DNA of 64,000 nucleotides. It comes from Novosphingobium nitrogenifigens DSM 19370. GTDB taxonomy: Bacteria; Pseudomonadota; Alphaproteobacteria; Sphingomonadales; Sphingomonadaceae. Under the pieces are notes generated by a model that was not told the origin of the DNA, made no database searches, and was given only the letters and a program-made list of their open reading frames with translations. Location: NCBI RefSeq assembly GCF_000192575.1, contig NZ_GL876933.1, positions 186,001 to 250,000 of the forward strand, in the 5' to 3' direction. The position numbers and the translations under genes are program-made. This document shows positions 8,285 through 16,966 of this stretch, piece by piece; position 1 is the stretch's first letter; every line of letters begins with the position of its first letter.

Positions 8285-8322
8285 TGCTTGTGTGTGTGCC
8301 TGGCACACGCCACATTCGACGC

Positions 8323-10881
8323 ATGGGCAGTCAGCCGTTCAAGCCGAGCGACCGTCGCGGCGAAGCACGCGGGAACGTCCGCGCCGTGCTGGGTCCGACC
8401 AACACCGGCAAGACTCACCTCGCCATCGAACGCCTTTGCGCGCACAGTTCGGGCGCCATCGGATTTCCCCTCCGGCTGCTCGCACGCGAGGTCTATGACC
8501 GCGTCGTCGCCATCAAGGGCCCCGCGCAAGTCGCTCTGATCACGGGCGAAGAACGGATCGAGCCAAAGAACGCACGCTGGCTGCTCTGTACTGCCGAAGC
8601 CATGCCCCAGCGTCCCGATCTCGCGTTCGTCGCGATCGACGAGGCGCAACTCTCCGCCGATCCCGAACGCGGCCATGTCTTCACCGATCGCCTGCTGCAC
8701 ACTCGCGGGCGCGAGGAAACGATGATCCTGGGTTCGGCAACGCTCGAACCGATGATCCGCGCTCTCGTTCCCGAAGCCGAGGTCATCAGCCGTCCGCGCT
8801 TTTCGACGCTGTCTCACGCGGGTGCGAAGAAACTGTCGCGCATCCCGCCGCGCAGCGCCATCGTCGCCTTCAGCGCCGAACAGGTCTATGCCATGGCCGA
8901 AATGCTGCGGCGGTTCCGCGGCGGCGCGGCGGTGGTCATGGGCGCGCTCAGCCCGCAGACCCGCAATGCCCAGGTCGCCATGTATCAGGCCGGCGAAGTC
9001 GATTATCTGGTCGCCACCGACGCCATCGGCATGGGCCTCAATCTCGACGTCCACCACGTCGCCTTTGCCGGTCTTTCCAAGTACGACGGCCATCGCCAGC
9101 GGCGACTGACCACGGCGGAAATGGCGCAGATCGCCGGACGCGCGGGCCGCCATCACAAGGACGGCACCTTCGGCACGCTGGCGGGGCTTGCCTCGCACAG
9201 CCCCGAATTCACCGACGATGAAGTCTATGCGATCGAGGAACACCGCTTTCCCCCGCTCACGCGCCTGTTCTGGCGCGAGACGGATTTGCGCTTTGCCTCG
9301 CTCGACACCCTGATCGAAGATCTCGGGAGCCCGCCGCCGCGTCCCGAACTCGCCAGCCCGCCCGAGGCGATCGACCTTGCCGTGCTGCGCCTGCTCGCTG
9401 CCGATGGCGCGGTCGCGGACACGGTTCGCGGCCTTGGATCGGTGCGCCGGTTCTGGCAGGTCTGTTGCCTCCCCGATTTCCGCCAGCAGGGGGCCGAAAC
9501 CCATTCCCGCTTCGTCGCGCGCCTGTGGCAGGATCTGCGCAACGGCTATCTCGGTGCCGACTATGTCGCGCAGGCGATTGCCCAGCTCGACAATCCCTCG
9601 GGCGACATCCACACCCTGCAAGGCCGGATCGCCGCGATCCGCAGCTGGGCCTATATCGCCCAGCGCCCCGACTGGGTGCTCGCGCGCGAGGAAATGGCCG
9701 CGCGCGCAAGAGCTGTCGAAACCCGCCTGTCCGATGCTCTCCACGCCCGCCTGACCGAGCGTTTCGTCAATCGCCGCACGACCGTCCTGATGCGCAAGGC
9801 CGGGGCCGATGCGGGATTGTTGCCGGTGCGCCTCGGCGAATCCGGCGCAGTCATGGTGGACGACGAACCGATCGGCCATCTTGCGGGCTTCCGCTTCGTC
9901 GTCGATCCGCTGGCCCGGGCTGCCGATCGCAAATTGCTGCTCGCCGCTGCCGAACGCCATCTGCCCGGCCTGCTTGCCGAACGGGCAGCCGCGCTTGTTG
10001 CGGCCTGCACCGATCCGGAAGGTCTTACCCTGAACGACGCCCTCGACGGCAAGGGGCTAGTCTGGATGGAATGCGTGGTGGCCCGGCTCGAAGCGGGCAA
10101 GGCCGTGCTCGAACCCCGCCTGCGTCTCGATCCCTCGCTCGACCGCCTTGCGCCCGCGACACGCGATGCGGTTCGCGACGCACTGACCCGATGGTTTGCC
10201 GAGCATTGCGACAAACCGCTCAAGCCGTTGCGCCGCCTTGCCGAAGCAAGCCAGGCGAGCGAATCCGGCCCCTATCTGCGCGCCTTGCTGCTGCGCATGG
10301 TCGATCGTGGCGGCGTCCTTGCGCGCGAGGAGGCCGATCTCGACCGGCTCGATTCCCGGCAACGCGACGCCTTGCGACACCTTGGCGTCAGAGTCGGCGG
10401 ACTCGATCTTTTCCTGCCTGCCGCCCTGCGTCCGGCGCCAATGCGCCTGTGGCTCCACTTGGCCGCATTGGCCGGGCTAAAGCCGCAAGCGCCGCCCGAT
10501 ATGCTGCCGCCGATCGTTGAAAACCGTGTCGCGCCCGTCGGCTATCGCCGCCTCGGCAAACAGGCCTTGCGCGTCGACCTCGCGGATCGGCTGCTGCAGG
10601 AGGCCCATCGCCACCGCCTGCGCGCGCCGGGACGACGCGTGTTTCTCGATCCGGCACGGGCCCGGTCGATGGGGCTGACGACCGCGTCCTATGCCGCCCT
10701 TTTGCGGGCCGGAGGATTTCGCGTGACCATGCCGCAAGGCTTGCCCGAAGGCGCCTGTGGCCCGCTCGCGCCACCCTTGTGGGACTGGCGCCCGCCCCGC
10801 CCTGCCCCTGTTCCGGCCCGTGCCCCGGCACCGGTTCCGATCAACGGCGCCTTTGCCGCACTTGCCGAATTGCTGCGTTGA
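8323..10881 (+). CDS. Suv3-like DEAD/DEAH-type RNA helicase
   Basis: 852 residues from the ATG at 8323. Walker A is GPTNTGKTHLA (about 24-34), and the DExx box is AIDEAQ (DEAQ at about 106-109). The next helicase motif is LGSATLEPM, and domain 2 has GALSPQTRNAQVAMYQ, VATDAIGMGLNLD and QIAGRAGRHHKDG. This is the Suv3/degradosome helicase family, which unwinds RNA in mitochondria and alphaproteobacteria. The long C-terminal half is poorly conserved and ends in a Pro/Ala-rich tail. Eleven upstream in-frame residues overlap hairpins and are probably not coding. Its TGA overlaps the next ATG, so translation of the S4 protein is likely coupled. Confidence 0.88.
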   Translation: MGSQPFKPSDRRGEARGNVRAVLGPTNTGKTHLAIERLCAHSSGAIGFPLRLLAREVYDRVVAIKGPAQVALITGEERIEPKNARWLLCTAEAMPQRPDLAFVAIDEAQLSADPERGHVFTDRLLHTRGREETMILGSATLEPMIRALVPEAEVISRPRFSTLSHAGAKKLSRIPPRSAIVAFSAEQVYAMAEMLRRFRGGAAVVMGALSPQTRNAQVAMYQAGEVDYLVATDAIGMGLNLDVHHVAFAGLSKYDGHRQRRLTTAEMAQIAGRAGRHHKDGTFGTLAGLASHSPEFTDDEVYAIEEHRFPPLTRLFWRETDLRFASLDTLIEDLGSPPPRPELASPPEAIDLAVLRLLAADGAVADTVRGLGSVRRFWQVCCLPDFRQQGAETHSRFVARLWQDLRNGYLGADYVAQAIAQLDNPSGDIHTLQGRIAAIRSWAYIAQRPDWVLAREEMAARARAVETRLSDALHARLTERFVNRRTTVLMRKAGADAGLLPVRLGESGAVMVDDEPIGHLAGFRFVVDPLARAADRKLLLAAAERHLPGLLAERAAALVAACTDPEGLTLNDALDGKGLVWMECVVARLEAGKAVLEPRLRLDPSLDRLAPATRDAVRDALTRWFAEHCDKPLKPLRRLAEASQASESGPYLRALLLRMVDRGGVLAREEADLDRLDSRQRDALRHLGVRVGGLDLFLPAALRPAPMRLWLHLAALAGLKPQAPPDMLPPIVENRVAPVGYRRLGKQALRVDLADRLLQEAHRHRLRAPGRRVFLDPARARSMGLTTASYAALLRAGGFRVTMPQGLPEGACGPLAPPLWDWRPPRPAPVPARAPAPVPINGAFAALAELLR

Positions 10882-11183
10882 TGGCGAGCCTGTCCCAGCC
10901 CGCGCCGGGAATCCGCATCGACAAACTGCTGTGGTTCCTGCGCCTCGCTTCCACCCGCACGTTCGCACAGGAATGGGCAGGCGAAGGCCATATCCGTCTT
11001 AACGGACGCCGGGTCGAACGTCCGAGCGCCACGGTGCGCGCGGGCGACATTCTTGTCTTGCCGATGCGCACTGCGGTCAAAGTGATCGAAGTGCTCGCAA
11101 TTCCAGCCCGCAGAGGCCCCGCGACCGAGGCTCAAGCATGTTATCGGGTGGTAGAACCGACCGCTCGAAGCAATGAGGCGTGA
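10881..11183 (+). CDS. S4-domain RNA-binding protein (Hsp15-like)
   Basis: 100 residues. The S4 fold begins with IRIDKLLWFLRLASTRTFAQ (11-30) and continues through HIRLNGRRVERPSATVRAGD, which fits the heat-shock protein 15 / YrfH-type small S4 proteins that bind structured rRNA and stalled 50S subunits. The start ATG at 10881 shares its A with the helicase TGA (a 1-nt overlap). An upstream in-frame ATG at 10779 lies inside the helicase gene and is rejected. Coupling with a Suv3-like helicase suggests a shared role in RNA handling. Confidence 0.88.
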   Translation: MASLSQPAPGIRIDKLLWFLRLASTRTFAQEWAGEGHIRLNGRRVERPSATVRAGDILVLPMRTAVKVIEVLAIPARRGPATEAQACYRVVEPTARSNEA

Positions 11184-11267
11184 AGGCAGGCTTGACGGGC
11201 AGCCCCACTCGCCTCTAGCACGGCGCGCAACATTGACCGACCGAAGACCTGAGGAACACTCGACACC

Positions 11268-11606
11268 ATGACCTATGTCGTCACCGAAGCCTGCATCAAG
11301 TGCAAGTTCATGGACTGCGTGGAGGTCTGCCCAGTCGACTGCTTCTATGAAGGCGAGAACATGCTGGTGATCAATCCCAGCGAATGCATCGACTGCGGCG
11401 TCTGCGAACCCGAATGCCCGGCCGAAGCGATCCTGCCCGATACCGAAAGCGGTCTGGAACAGTGGCTTGAACTCAACGCCAAGTACTCGGCCGAATGGCC
11501 CAACCTGACCGCCAAGAAGGACGCGCCGGCCGACGCCGACGAGCACAAGGGCGAAGAGGGCAAGTTCGACAAGTACTTCTCCGCCGAACCCGGCGAAGGC
11601 GATTGA
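11268..11606 (+). CDS. fdxA: 7Fe/8Fe ferredoxin FdxA
   Basis: 112-residue electron carrier. Cysteines at 9, 12, 17, 21 and then 40, 43, 46, 50 form the two cluster-binding groups ([14 protein letters not shown] and [12 protein letters not shown]), typical of FdxA with one 3Fe-4S and one 4Fe-4S centre. The C-terminal ~50 residues are an acidic tail usual for the alphaproteobacterial form. The gene lies 84 bp after the S4 gene. A TTGACG at 11192 with a poor -10 could be a promoter. A T-tailed hairpin follows. Confidence 0.96.
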   Translation: MTYVVTEACIKCKFMDCVEVCPVDCFYEGENMLVINPSECIDCGVCEPECPAEAILPDTESGLEQWLELNAKYSAEWPNLTAKKDAPADADEHKGEEGKFDKYFSAEPGEGD

Positions 11607-12015
11607 TCCACCTTGACGCCGATGCGGGCTATGGTTCCTGGCGGAATCCCGGCCCGCAAAACGGCGTAAGGTAAGCGGACCGACCCGTCGGCACCCTGTG
11701 TGCCGATGGTTTTTGCGCGCATTGTTGCAAAATTGGGCACTTTGCGCGGGTCGGGCCACTGGAAATTTTATTACAGACTTGCTATATCCCGGTGCAAGCG
11801 CCGGACTCGCCCTTTTGCATCCGGCGTCTTGCAACACGAATCAGGCAGGACAATCGGCAAACGGATCTCTGGGCTTCGCAAGACCGCGCGTAACGACGGT
11901 TGTTTGCCGGACCTCTTCCCCAAAGGGCCCGGGATATATTTTTCGCCCCCGTTGATGCGTCGGGGCGCCCAGCTTCCGACACCGTTTTCGTTTCTGCCGC
12001 GCGAAAGGACTTGCA
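11607..12015 (+). other. Non-coding gap fdxA-carD (409 bp)
   Basis: It holds the fdxA terminator at 11687-11714 and, after it, the probable carD promoter. An AT-rich stretch around 11761-11790 (AAATTTTATTACAG, then CTATATCC) is the likeliest promoter zone, but no clear -35/-10 pair could be fixed. A long leader (~200 nt) for carD is implied. Small open frames here lack ribosome sites and are not called. Confidence 0.5.
11687..11714 (+). terminator. Intrinsic terminator of fdxA
   Basis: TCGGCAC / GTGCCGA arms with loop CCTGT, then TGG and a TTTTT run, about 80 bp after the fdxA stop. Confidence 0.75.
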
Positions 12016-12540
12016 ATGGCAGCCAAGGCTCTTGCCTTCGATGTTGGGGACTACGTCGTTTATCCTAAGCATGGTGTCGGCCGGGTGGTCGAACTTCAAA
12101 ATGAAGAAATCGCAGGAATGAAGCTGGAGCTCTATGTGCTCCGTTTCGAAAAAGAACGCATGACCCTGCGCGTTCCGGTTAACAAGGTTGAAGCGATCGG
12201 GATGCGCAAGCTGTCGTCGGACAAGACGCTGCGCGAAGCTCTCGACACGCTCAAGGGCAAGCCCAAAGTCAAGCGCACCATGTGGTCGCGCCGCGCCCAG
12301 GAATACGAAGCCAAGATCAACTCGGGCGATCTCGTCGCGATTGCGGAAGTGACTCGCGACCTGTTCCGCGCTGATGATCAGCCGGAACAGTCCTATTCCG
12401 AACGCCAGATCTTCGAAGCGGCTTCCTCGCGCCTCGCCCGCGAACTCGCGGCGATGGAAAAGACCGACGAGCCCGCCGCGCTCAAGAAGATCCTCGTGAT
12501 CCTCAACGAGCACGCGCCGAAGTACTACGAAACCGTCTGA
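12016..12540 (+). CDS. carD: CarD-family transcription regulator
   Basis: 174 residues. The N-terminal RNA polymerase-interacting Tudor-like domain (about 1-60) reads FDVGDYVVYPKHGVGRVVEL, matching CarD/CdnL. The helical C-terminal DNA-binding domain contains MWSRRAQEYEAKINSGD. CarD proteins bind the polymerase beta subunit, stabilise open complexes and raise rRNA and housekeeping transcription. An AAAGGA site precedes the ATG. Placement directly after fdxA is a conserved alphaproteobacterial arrangement. A long-armed terminator follows. Confidence 0.96.
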   Translation: MAAKALAFDVGDYVVYPKHGVGRVVELQNEEIAGMKLELYVLRFEKERMTLRVPVNKVEAIGMRKLSSDKTLREALDTLKGKPKVKRTMWSRRAQEYEAKINSGDLVAIAEVTRDLFRADDQPEQSYSERQIFEAASSRLARELAAMEKTDEPAALKKILVILNEHAPKYYETV

Positions 12541-12556
12541 TCCCTTTCGTAGCACC

Positions 12557-12596
12557 AACAAAAAGGGCCGCCGGGCGACCGGTGGCCCTTTTTGTT
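12557..12596 (+). terminator. Intrinsic terminator of carD
   Basis: 13-bp arms AACAAAAAGGGCC / GGCCCTTTTTGTT around a GC loop, with a T-run in the descending arm and 16 bp after the carD stop. Confidence 0.9.
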
Positions 12597-12627
12597 ATCC
12601 GGATTTCCTCGTAGCGAATGGGTCAGG

Positions 12628-13362
12628 ATGCCCAATTTCTCCCAAATGCGCCGCCCTTGCGCCGTACTCGCCCCTCTCGCGCTCGCATTGGCCGGATGCG
12701 ATTCCCCGTCGGTGTCGATCAACGGCCGCGACGGCGTCACGCTCGACCGTCTCGATCTTTCCGGCCACGCGCCTTCGGAAATCACCCTGCTCGGTCCCGA
12801 CAATGTCCGTATCGTCCATGGAGACCGTTTCGACATTCGGATCGAAGGACCGGACACCGCGCGCAAGGCGTTGCGCTTCGTTCTGGCCGACGGACGGCTC
12901 GGGATCGGGCGCATGCCCGACAGTGGCGGCGCGGGCCTTGCGACGATTTCCATTTCCGATCCGGTCGTCGATCACCTCATCGTCGCCGGGTCCGGCACGA
13001 TGTCCAGCGATCGCCTGTCCGCGCCCGCAGTCGGCGTGACCATCGGCGGGTCGGGACGGATCGCCACCGGAACCATCGCGACCAGGCATCTCGACATCGA
13101 ACTGCTCGGATCGGGGAATGTGACCGGAAACGGTCATGCCGACACCCTTGCCCTCAATATGACCGGCAGCGGGAATGCCGACCTTGGTGGTCTGCGCGCC
13201 GAAACGACCGCGATTGCCCTGACCGGATCGGGAACCGGCGTGATCGGCAGTGGCGGTGAAGTGACCGGATCGATCACCGGCAGCGGCACGATGACCGTTC
13301 GCGGCCATGCCCGTTGCACCGTTGTCGTCACCGGAAGCGGCCGCATCGCCTGCGAACCGTGA
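12628..13362 (+). CDS. GIN-domain (DUF2807) lipoprotein
   Basis: 244 residues from the ATG at 12628 (12646 is a possible alternative). The lipobox is LALAGC with Cys24, so the protein should be lipid-anchored. The body is the putative auto-transporter adhesin head GIN domain, a right-handed beta-helix. A GSG turn recurs about every 20 residues (AGSGTMS, GGSGRIATG, LGSGNVTGNG, TGSGNADLGG and more). Such proteins are periplasmic or surface exposed and their ligand is unknown. It is monocistronic between two terminators. The 36 in-frame codons upstream overlap the carD terminator and are excluded. Confidence 0.85.
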   Translation: MPNFSQMRRPCAVLAPLALALAGCDSPSVSINGRDGVTLDRLDLSGHAPSEITLLGPDNVRIVHGDRFDIRIEGPDTARKALRFVLADGRLGIGRMPDSGGAGLATISISDPVVDHLIVAGSGTMSSDRLSAPAVGVTIGGSGRIATGTIATRHLDIELLGSGNVTGNGHADTLALNMTGSGNADLGGLRAETTAIALTGSGTGVIGSGGEVTGSITGSGTMTVRGHARCTVVVTGSGRIACEP

Positions 13363-13416
13363 TCTTTCCGCAACAATCGGTGATCGAAGTGTGCCCACAA
13401 TACCCCTGATCGGGCC

Positions 13417-13465
13417 GGAATTCAGGCTTTCGCGTTGCGCACGCCTGAATTCCTGTTACTTTTTT
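13417..13465 (+). terminator. Hairpin with T-run before the TonB-dependent receptor gene
   Basis: 11-bp perfect arms GGAATTCAGGC / GCCTGAATTCC, then TGTTAC and six T residues. It is placed 54 bp after the GIN-lipoprotein stop and 75 bp before the receptor start, so it should insulate the two. Confidence 0.8.
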
Positions 13466-13539
13466 GTTGCATAAGAAACCGCTCAAAATGCGGCAAAAAC
13501 ATAAGGCTCGGGAGGGGGCCCAGCAATCCAGGGGGATTC

Positions 13540-15882
13540 ATGAAGCAGCGCGTAAAAACGTCGCTTGCCGTCTCAACGGCGAGCAGCATTGTCCTGTCCG
13601 TTCTTGCCGTCGGCATGCCGGGCATTGCCCACGCCGAAGCGCCCGCAGCGGCCACGGCTCCGGCCACCGCAGACAGCGAAATCATCGTCACCGCCACCCG
13701 CCGCTCGGAAAAAGCGCGTGACGTGCCGATCGCGGTCACCTCGATCTCGGCCGAAAAGCTCGACGTGATCAATGCCAGCGGTCTCGACATCCGGTTCCTG
13801 TCCTCGCGCACGCCGAGCCTTCAGATCGAAAGCTCGTTCGGCCGTACGTTCCCGCGTTTCTATATCCGCGGCCTTGGCAATACCGACTATGACCCCAACG
13901 CGGCACAGCCGGTTTCGGTGGTCTATGACGACGTCGCGCTCGAAAGCCCGATGCTCAAGAGCTTCCCGGTCTTCGACCTTGCCACTGTCGAAGTTCTGCG
14001 CGGACCGCAGGGCACGCTGTTCGGCCGGAACACCCCCGCCGGTGTGGTCAAGCTGAACTCCGCGAAGCCGACCGACAAGCTCGAAGGCTTCGGCTCGGCC
14101 GAATGGGGCACTTATGACACCGTGAACCTTCAGGGCGCACTCAACGTGCCGCTGGGCCACGGCTTTGCCGCGCGCATCTCGGGCATTTTCCAGCACCGCG
14201 ACAACTGGGTGACCAACACCAATTACGGTCAGGCCGGATCGGTCGCACCTGCGAACCTTGAAGGCTATTCGGACTACGCCGGTCGCCTGCAACTTTCCTA
14301 CACCTCGCCCGACGACAGCTTCCACGCGCTGCTCAACGTCCATGCCCGCGGCCTTCAGGGCAGCCCGCGCCTGTTCCGGGCCGGGATCTTCAAGCAGGGC
14401 AGCAACAATTTCGTCGACGGCTTCAATCCCAATTATGCCAGCGTCGACGGCTTCTCGAGCCAGACGATGGGTCAGTGGGGCATCAATCTCCACCTCGACA
14501 AGCATTTCGACGGTATCGGGACTGTCTACTCGATCACCGCCTATGAACGCGCCCATGTCGAATCCACCGGCGACATCGACGGCGGCTCGAACTACACCTA
14601 CCCGCCGCTGGGCCTGAACAACGCGCTGTTCGCCGACAACACCGGCGGCAACACCCGGCCCAAGGAATTCAGCCAGGAACTGCGCTTCGTCAGCGACGAA
14701 TTCAACGGGATCCGCCTGCAGGCGGGCGCCTATGTCTTCACCCAGAAGCTGAGCTACGACGAATTCGACTATACCCGCATCTGCAGCACGACCTGCGGCT
14801 ACACCTCGCGGTTCGAAGGTCTGGACCAGAACATCCAGCATGACGACCGCAACGCCAACTACGGCATCTACGGTTCGGGCGAGTACAAGATCGGTCGCCT
14901 CAGCCTGCGTGCGGGCGTGCGCTATTCGCATGACCACAAGCGCGACACCGTCTGGGGATATTCCTCTGGTCTGAGCGGCGTCTATGCCGCTGCCGGTCTG
15001 GTGGAAACCGCCCCCAACGGCAACGTCTATTCGGCCCTCGCGCCCACCACCGCATCGGTTTCGGGCGGCTATGTCACCTGGGACGCCAGCGCGACTTATG
15101 CGCTGACCAACAAGATCAATTTCTATACCCGCGTGGCGACCGGTTACCTCGGCCCGGCGGTGCAGGACCGCGTGACGTTCGGTTCGATCCAGACGACCGC
15201 CGGCAAGCAGACCACGCTTTCGGTCGAAGCCGGTTTCAAGGGCAGCCTGCTTGACCACAAGATCAATTTCGCAGTCGACGGGTATTGGAGCCGCACCAAG
15301 GACATGACGCTGACGGCAGTCGGCGGCGTCGGCAACTCGGCGGCGCTGGTCACCGTGCCGCGCGTCTACGGCAATGGTGCGGAAGCCGAATTCGACGTCA
15401 AGCCGATCAAGGGCCTGACCATTTCGGCCAGCGGCAGCTACAACTTCACCGTGCTGCGCGCTCCGGGCGTCGGCATTCCCACTTGCGGTTCGGGCATGTG
15501 CACCGTCACCGATCCGACTGTGAACGGCCTTGCGCAGATCGACGGCAACTCGCTGCCGCAGGCGCCGCGCTGGGTCGGCAACGTCAACGTCTATTACGAA
15601 GTGCCGGTGTCGGCGCGCGGCAAGGTGTTCTTCAACACCGACTGGGCCACGCGCAGCTCGATCAACTACTTCCTTTACACCGCCAAGGAATTCAACGGTC
15701 GCGCGCTCACCGAAGGCGGTCTGAAGGTCGGCTATCGCCGTGACGACGGTCTGGAAATCGCGTTCTTCGGACGCAATATCCTCAACCAGATCCGCGCGAT
15801 CAGCGCCATCGACTTCAACAACCTCACCGGCATGATCAACGACCCCCGCATCTGGGGTGCCTCGCTGCGCAAGTCGTTCTGA
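13540..15882 (+). CDS. TonB-dependent outer-membrane receptor
   Basis: 780 residues from the ATG at 13540, preceded by GGGGG at 4 nt. The signal peptide ends near AHA (residue 32). The TonB-box-like EIIVTATRR is at about 47-55. The plug contains PRFYIRGLGNTDYDP and VEVLRGPQGTLFGRNTPAGVV, the standard plug signature. A ~600-residue beta-barrel follows and ends in aromatic Phe (LRKSF), as outer-membrane proteins do. The ligand is unknown. There is no transport or regulatory partner beside it, as is common for the many receptors of sphingomonads. A strong terminator follows. The open frame reaches back to 13435 through a hairpin and is not used. Confidence 0.93.
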   Translation: MKQRVKTSLAVSTASSIVLSVLAVGMPGIAHAEAPAAATAPATADSEIIVTATRRSEKARDVPIAVTSISAEKLDVINASGLDIRFLSSRTPSLQIESSFGRTFPRFYIRGLGNTDYDPNAAQPVSVVYDDVALESPMLKSFPVFDLATVEVLRGPQGTLFGRNTPAGVVKLNSAKPTDKLEGFGSAEWGTYDTVNLQGALNVPLGHGFAARISGIFQHRDNWVTNTNYGQAGSVAPANLEGYSDYAGRLQLSYTSPDDSFHALLNVHARGLQGSPRLFRAGIFKQGSNNFVDGFNPNYASVDGFSSQTMGQWGINLHLDKHFDGIGTVYSITAYERAHVESTGDIDGGSNYTYPPLGLNNALFADNTGGNTRPKEFSQELRFVSDEFNGIRLQAGAYVFTQKLSYDEFDYTRICSTTCGYTSRFEGLDQNIQHDDRNANYGIYGSGEYKIGRLSLRAGVRYSHDHKRDTVWGYSSGLSGVYAAAGLVETAPNGNVYSALAPTTASVSGGYVTWDASATYALTNKINFYTRVATGYLGPAVQDRVTFGSIQTTAGKQTTLSVEAGFKGSLLDHKINFAVDGYWSRTKDMTLTAVGGVGNSAALVTVPRVYGNGAEAEFDVKPIKGLTISASGSYNFTVLRAPGVGIPTCGSGMCTVTDPTVNGLAQIDGNSLPQAPRWVGNVNVYYEVPVSARGKVFFNTDWATRSSINYFLYTAKEFNGRALTEGGLKVGYRRDDGLEIAFFGRNILNQIRAISAIDFNNLTGMINDPRIWGASLRKSF

Positions 15883-15904
15883 GGATTACCTGCGATGATA
15901 CCGG

Positions 15905-15944
15905 GCCCCGCCCTTGCCGCTCTAGGCAAGGGCGGGGCTTTTTT
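15905..15944. terminator. Strong terminator of the receptor gene
   Basis: 14-bp perfect arms GCCCCGCCCTTGCC / GGCAAGGGCGGGGC, loop GCTCTA and six T residues. It lies between convergent genes and ends 8 bp before the tsaC stop. Confidence 0.92.
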
Positions 15945-15952
15945 GTGCCCGG

Positions 15953-16915
15953 TCAGGGAACAGCCGCACGGCGCAGGCGGTCGTTGATCGCTTCGCCGAT
16001 GCCCTCTCCGGGAATCGCCGCAATCGCGATCCGGGATTGCGGCGCGGCGGCCCCGGCATGGAGGCATGCGTAAAGGCGCGCGGCCGCTTCGGCCGGATCG
16101 CCGCTTTCCGACAGGCTGACATCGCCCTTCACGGGGCCAAAGCCGATCATGAATTCATCGGCCTCGGGCGCATCGGCACCGAGCCGGACGGGTTTTCCGG
16201 GCGCATAATGGCTGGCGAGTTGTCCGGGGGCCTCGATTCCCCCGCGCGCCATCTCTTCATTTTCATGGCCGAGAAGCGCGGCAAGCGTTTCGCGATCGAT
16301 CGGACCGGGGCGCAGAAGCGTCCATCGCCCCCCCGGGCGAACTCCGACTATAGTCGATTCCAGCCCCCTCGCGCAGGTGCCTCCATCGAGAATGAGGTCG
16401 ACGCGATGCCCCAGAGAAGAAAAAACATGGTCCGCTGTGGTAGGACTTACCCCCCCGCTGCGATTGGCCGAAGGGGCCGCCAGAGGCACCCCGGCAGCCT
16501 CGATCAGGGCCCTCATCACCGGGTGCGCGGGGCACCGCAAGGCGACCGTGGGCAGGCCAGCACTGACCGCTGCGCTCAATCCCGCGTCCTCGCGCCGGGG
16601 CACGACCAAGGTCAGCGGACCGGGCCAGAAGGCTTCGATCAGCTTGCGTGCCGTAGCGTCAAGATGAGCAAGGCGTTCAGCACCGGCAATATCCGCGACA
16701 TGAACGATCAACGGATTGAAGTCGGGTCGCCCCTTTGCGCGATAGATCCCCGCGACCGCTTCATCGCGATCCGCACGGGCGGCAAGACCATAGACAGTCT
16801 CGGTCGGAACCGCGACCAGACCTCCCTCGCGAATGACTTCCGCAGCCCGGACGATTGCAGGGCCAAGCGCATTTCCTTGCGCAACGAGACAGTTGGAGGA
16901 CTTTATCGGCGTCAT
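15953..16915 (-). CDS. tsaC: L-threonylcarbamoyladenylate synthase (Sua5 type)
   Basis: Makes threonylcarbamoyl-AMP from Thr, bicarbonate and ATP for t6A37 of ANN-decoding tRNAs. The 320 residues fit the long Sua5/YwlC form: a YrdC domain (about 15-205) plus a C-terminal Sua5 domain. Motifs are VPTETVYGLAARA, KGRPDFNPLIVHV, FWPGPLTLVV, PSANRSGGVSPTTA and GGTCARGLESTIV. The linker contains SHYAPGKPVRLG, typical of the family. It is divergent from the acyl-CoA dehydrogenase gene, 51 bp away. Confidence 0.94.
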   Translation of the reverse strand: MTPIKSSNCLVAQGNALGPAIVRAAEVIREGGLVAVPTETVYGLAARADRDEAVAGIYRAKGRPDFNPLIVHVADIAGAERLAHLDATARKLIEAFWPGPLTLVVPRREDAGLSAAVSAGLPTVALRCPAHPVMRALIEAAGVPLAAPSANRSGGVSPTTADHVFSSLGHRVDLILDGGTCARGLESTIVGVRPGGRWTLLRPGPIDRETLAALLGHENEEMARGGIEAPGQLASHYAPGKPVRLGADAPEADEFMIGFGPVKGDVSLSESGDPAEAAARLYACLHAGAAAPQSRIAIAAIPGEGIGEAINDRLRRAAVP

Positions 16916-16966
16916 ATCCTGTGGCTATAGGACATCGACGAGGCTGCTTGCCAAGGAAAACGACGC

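Noticed and set aside
8104..9960. Minus-strand open frame of 618 codons opposite the Suv3-like helicase
   Set aside because: Composition shadow. The plus-strand helicase motifs are clear.
13573..15258. Minus-strand open frame of 561 codons opposite the TonB-dependent receptor
   Set aside because: Composition shadow over a gene with an unmistakable plug and barrel pattern.
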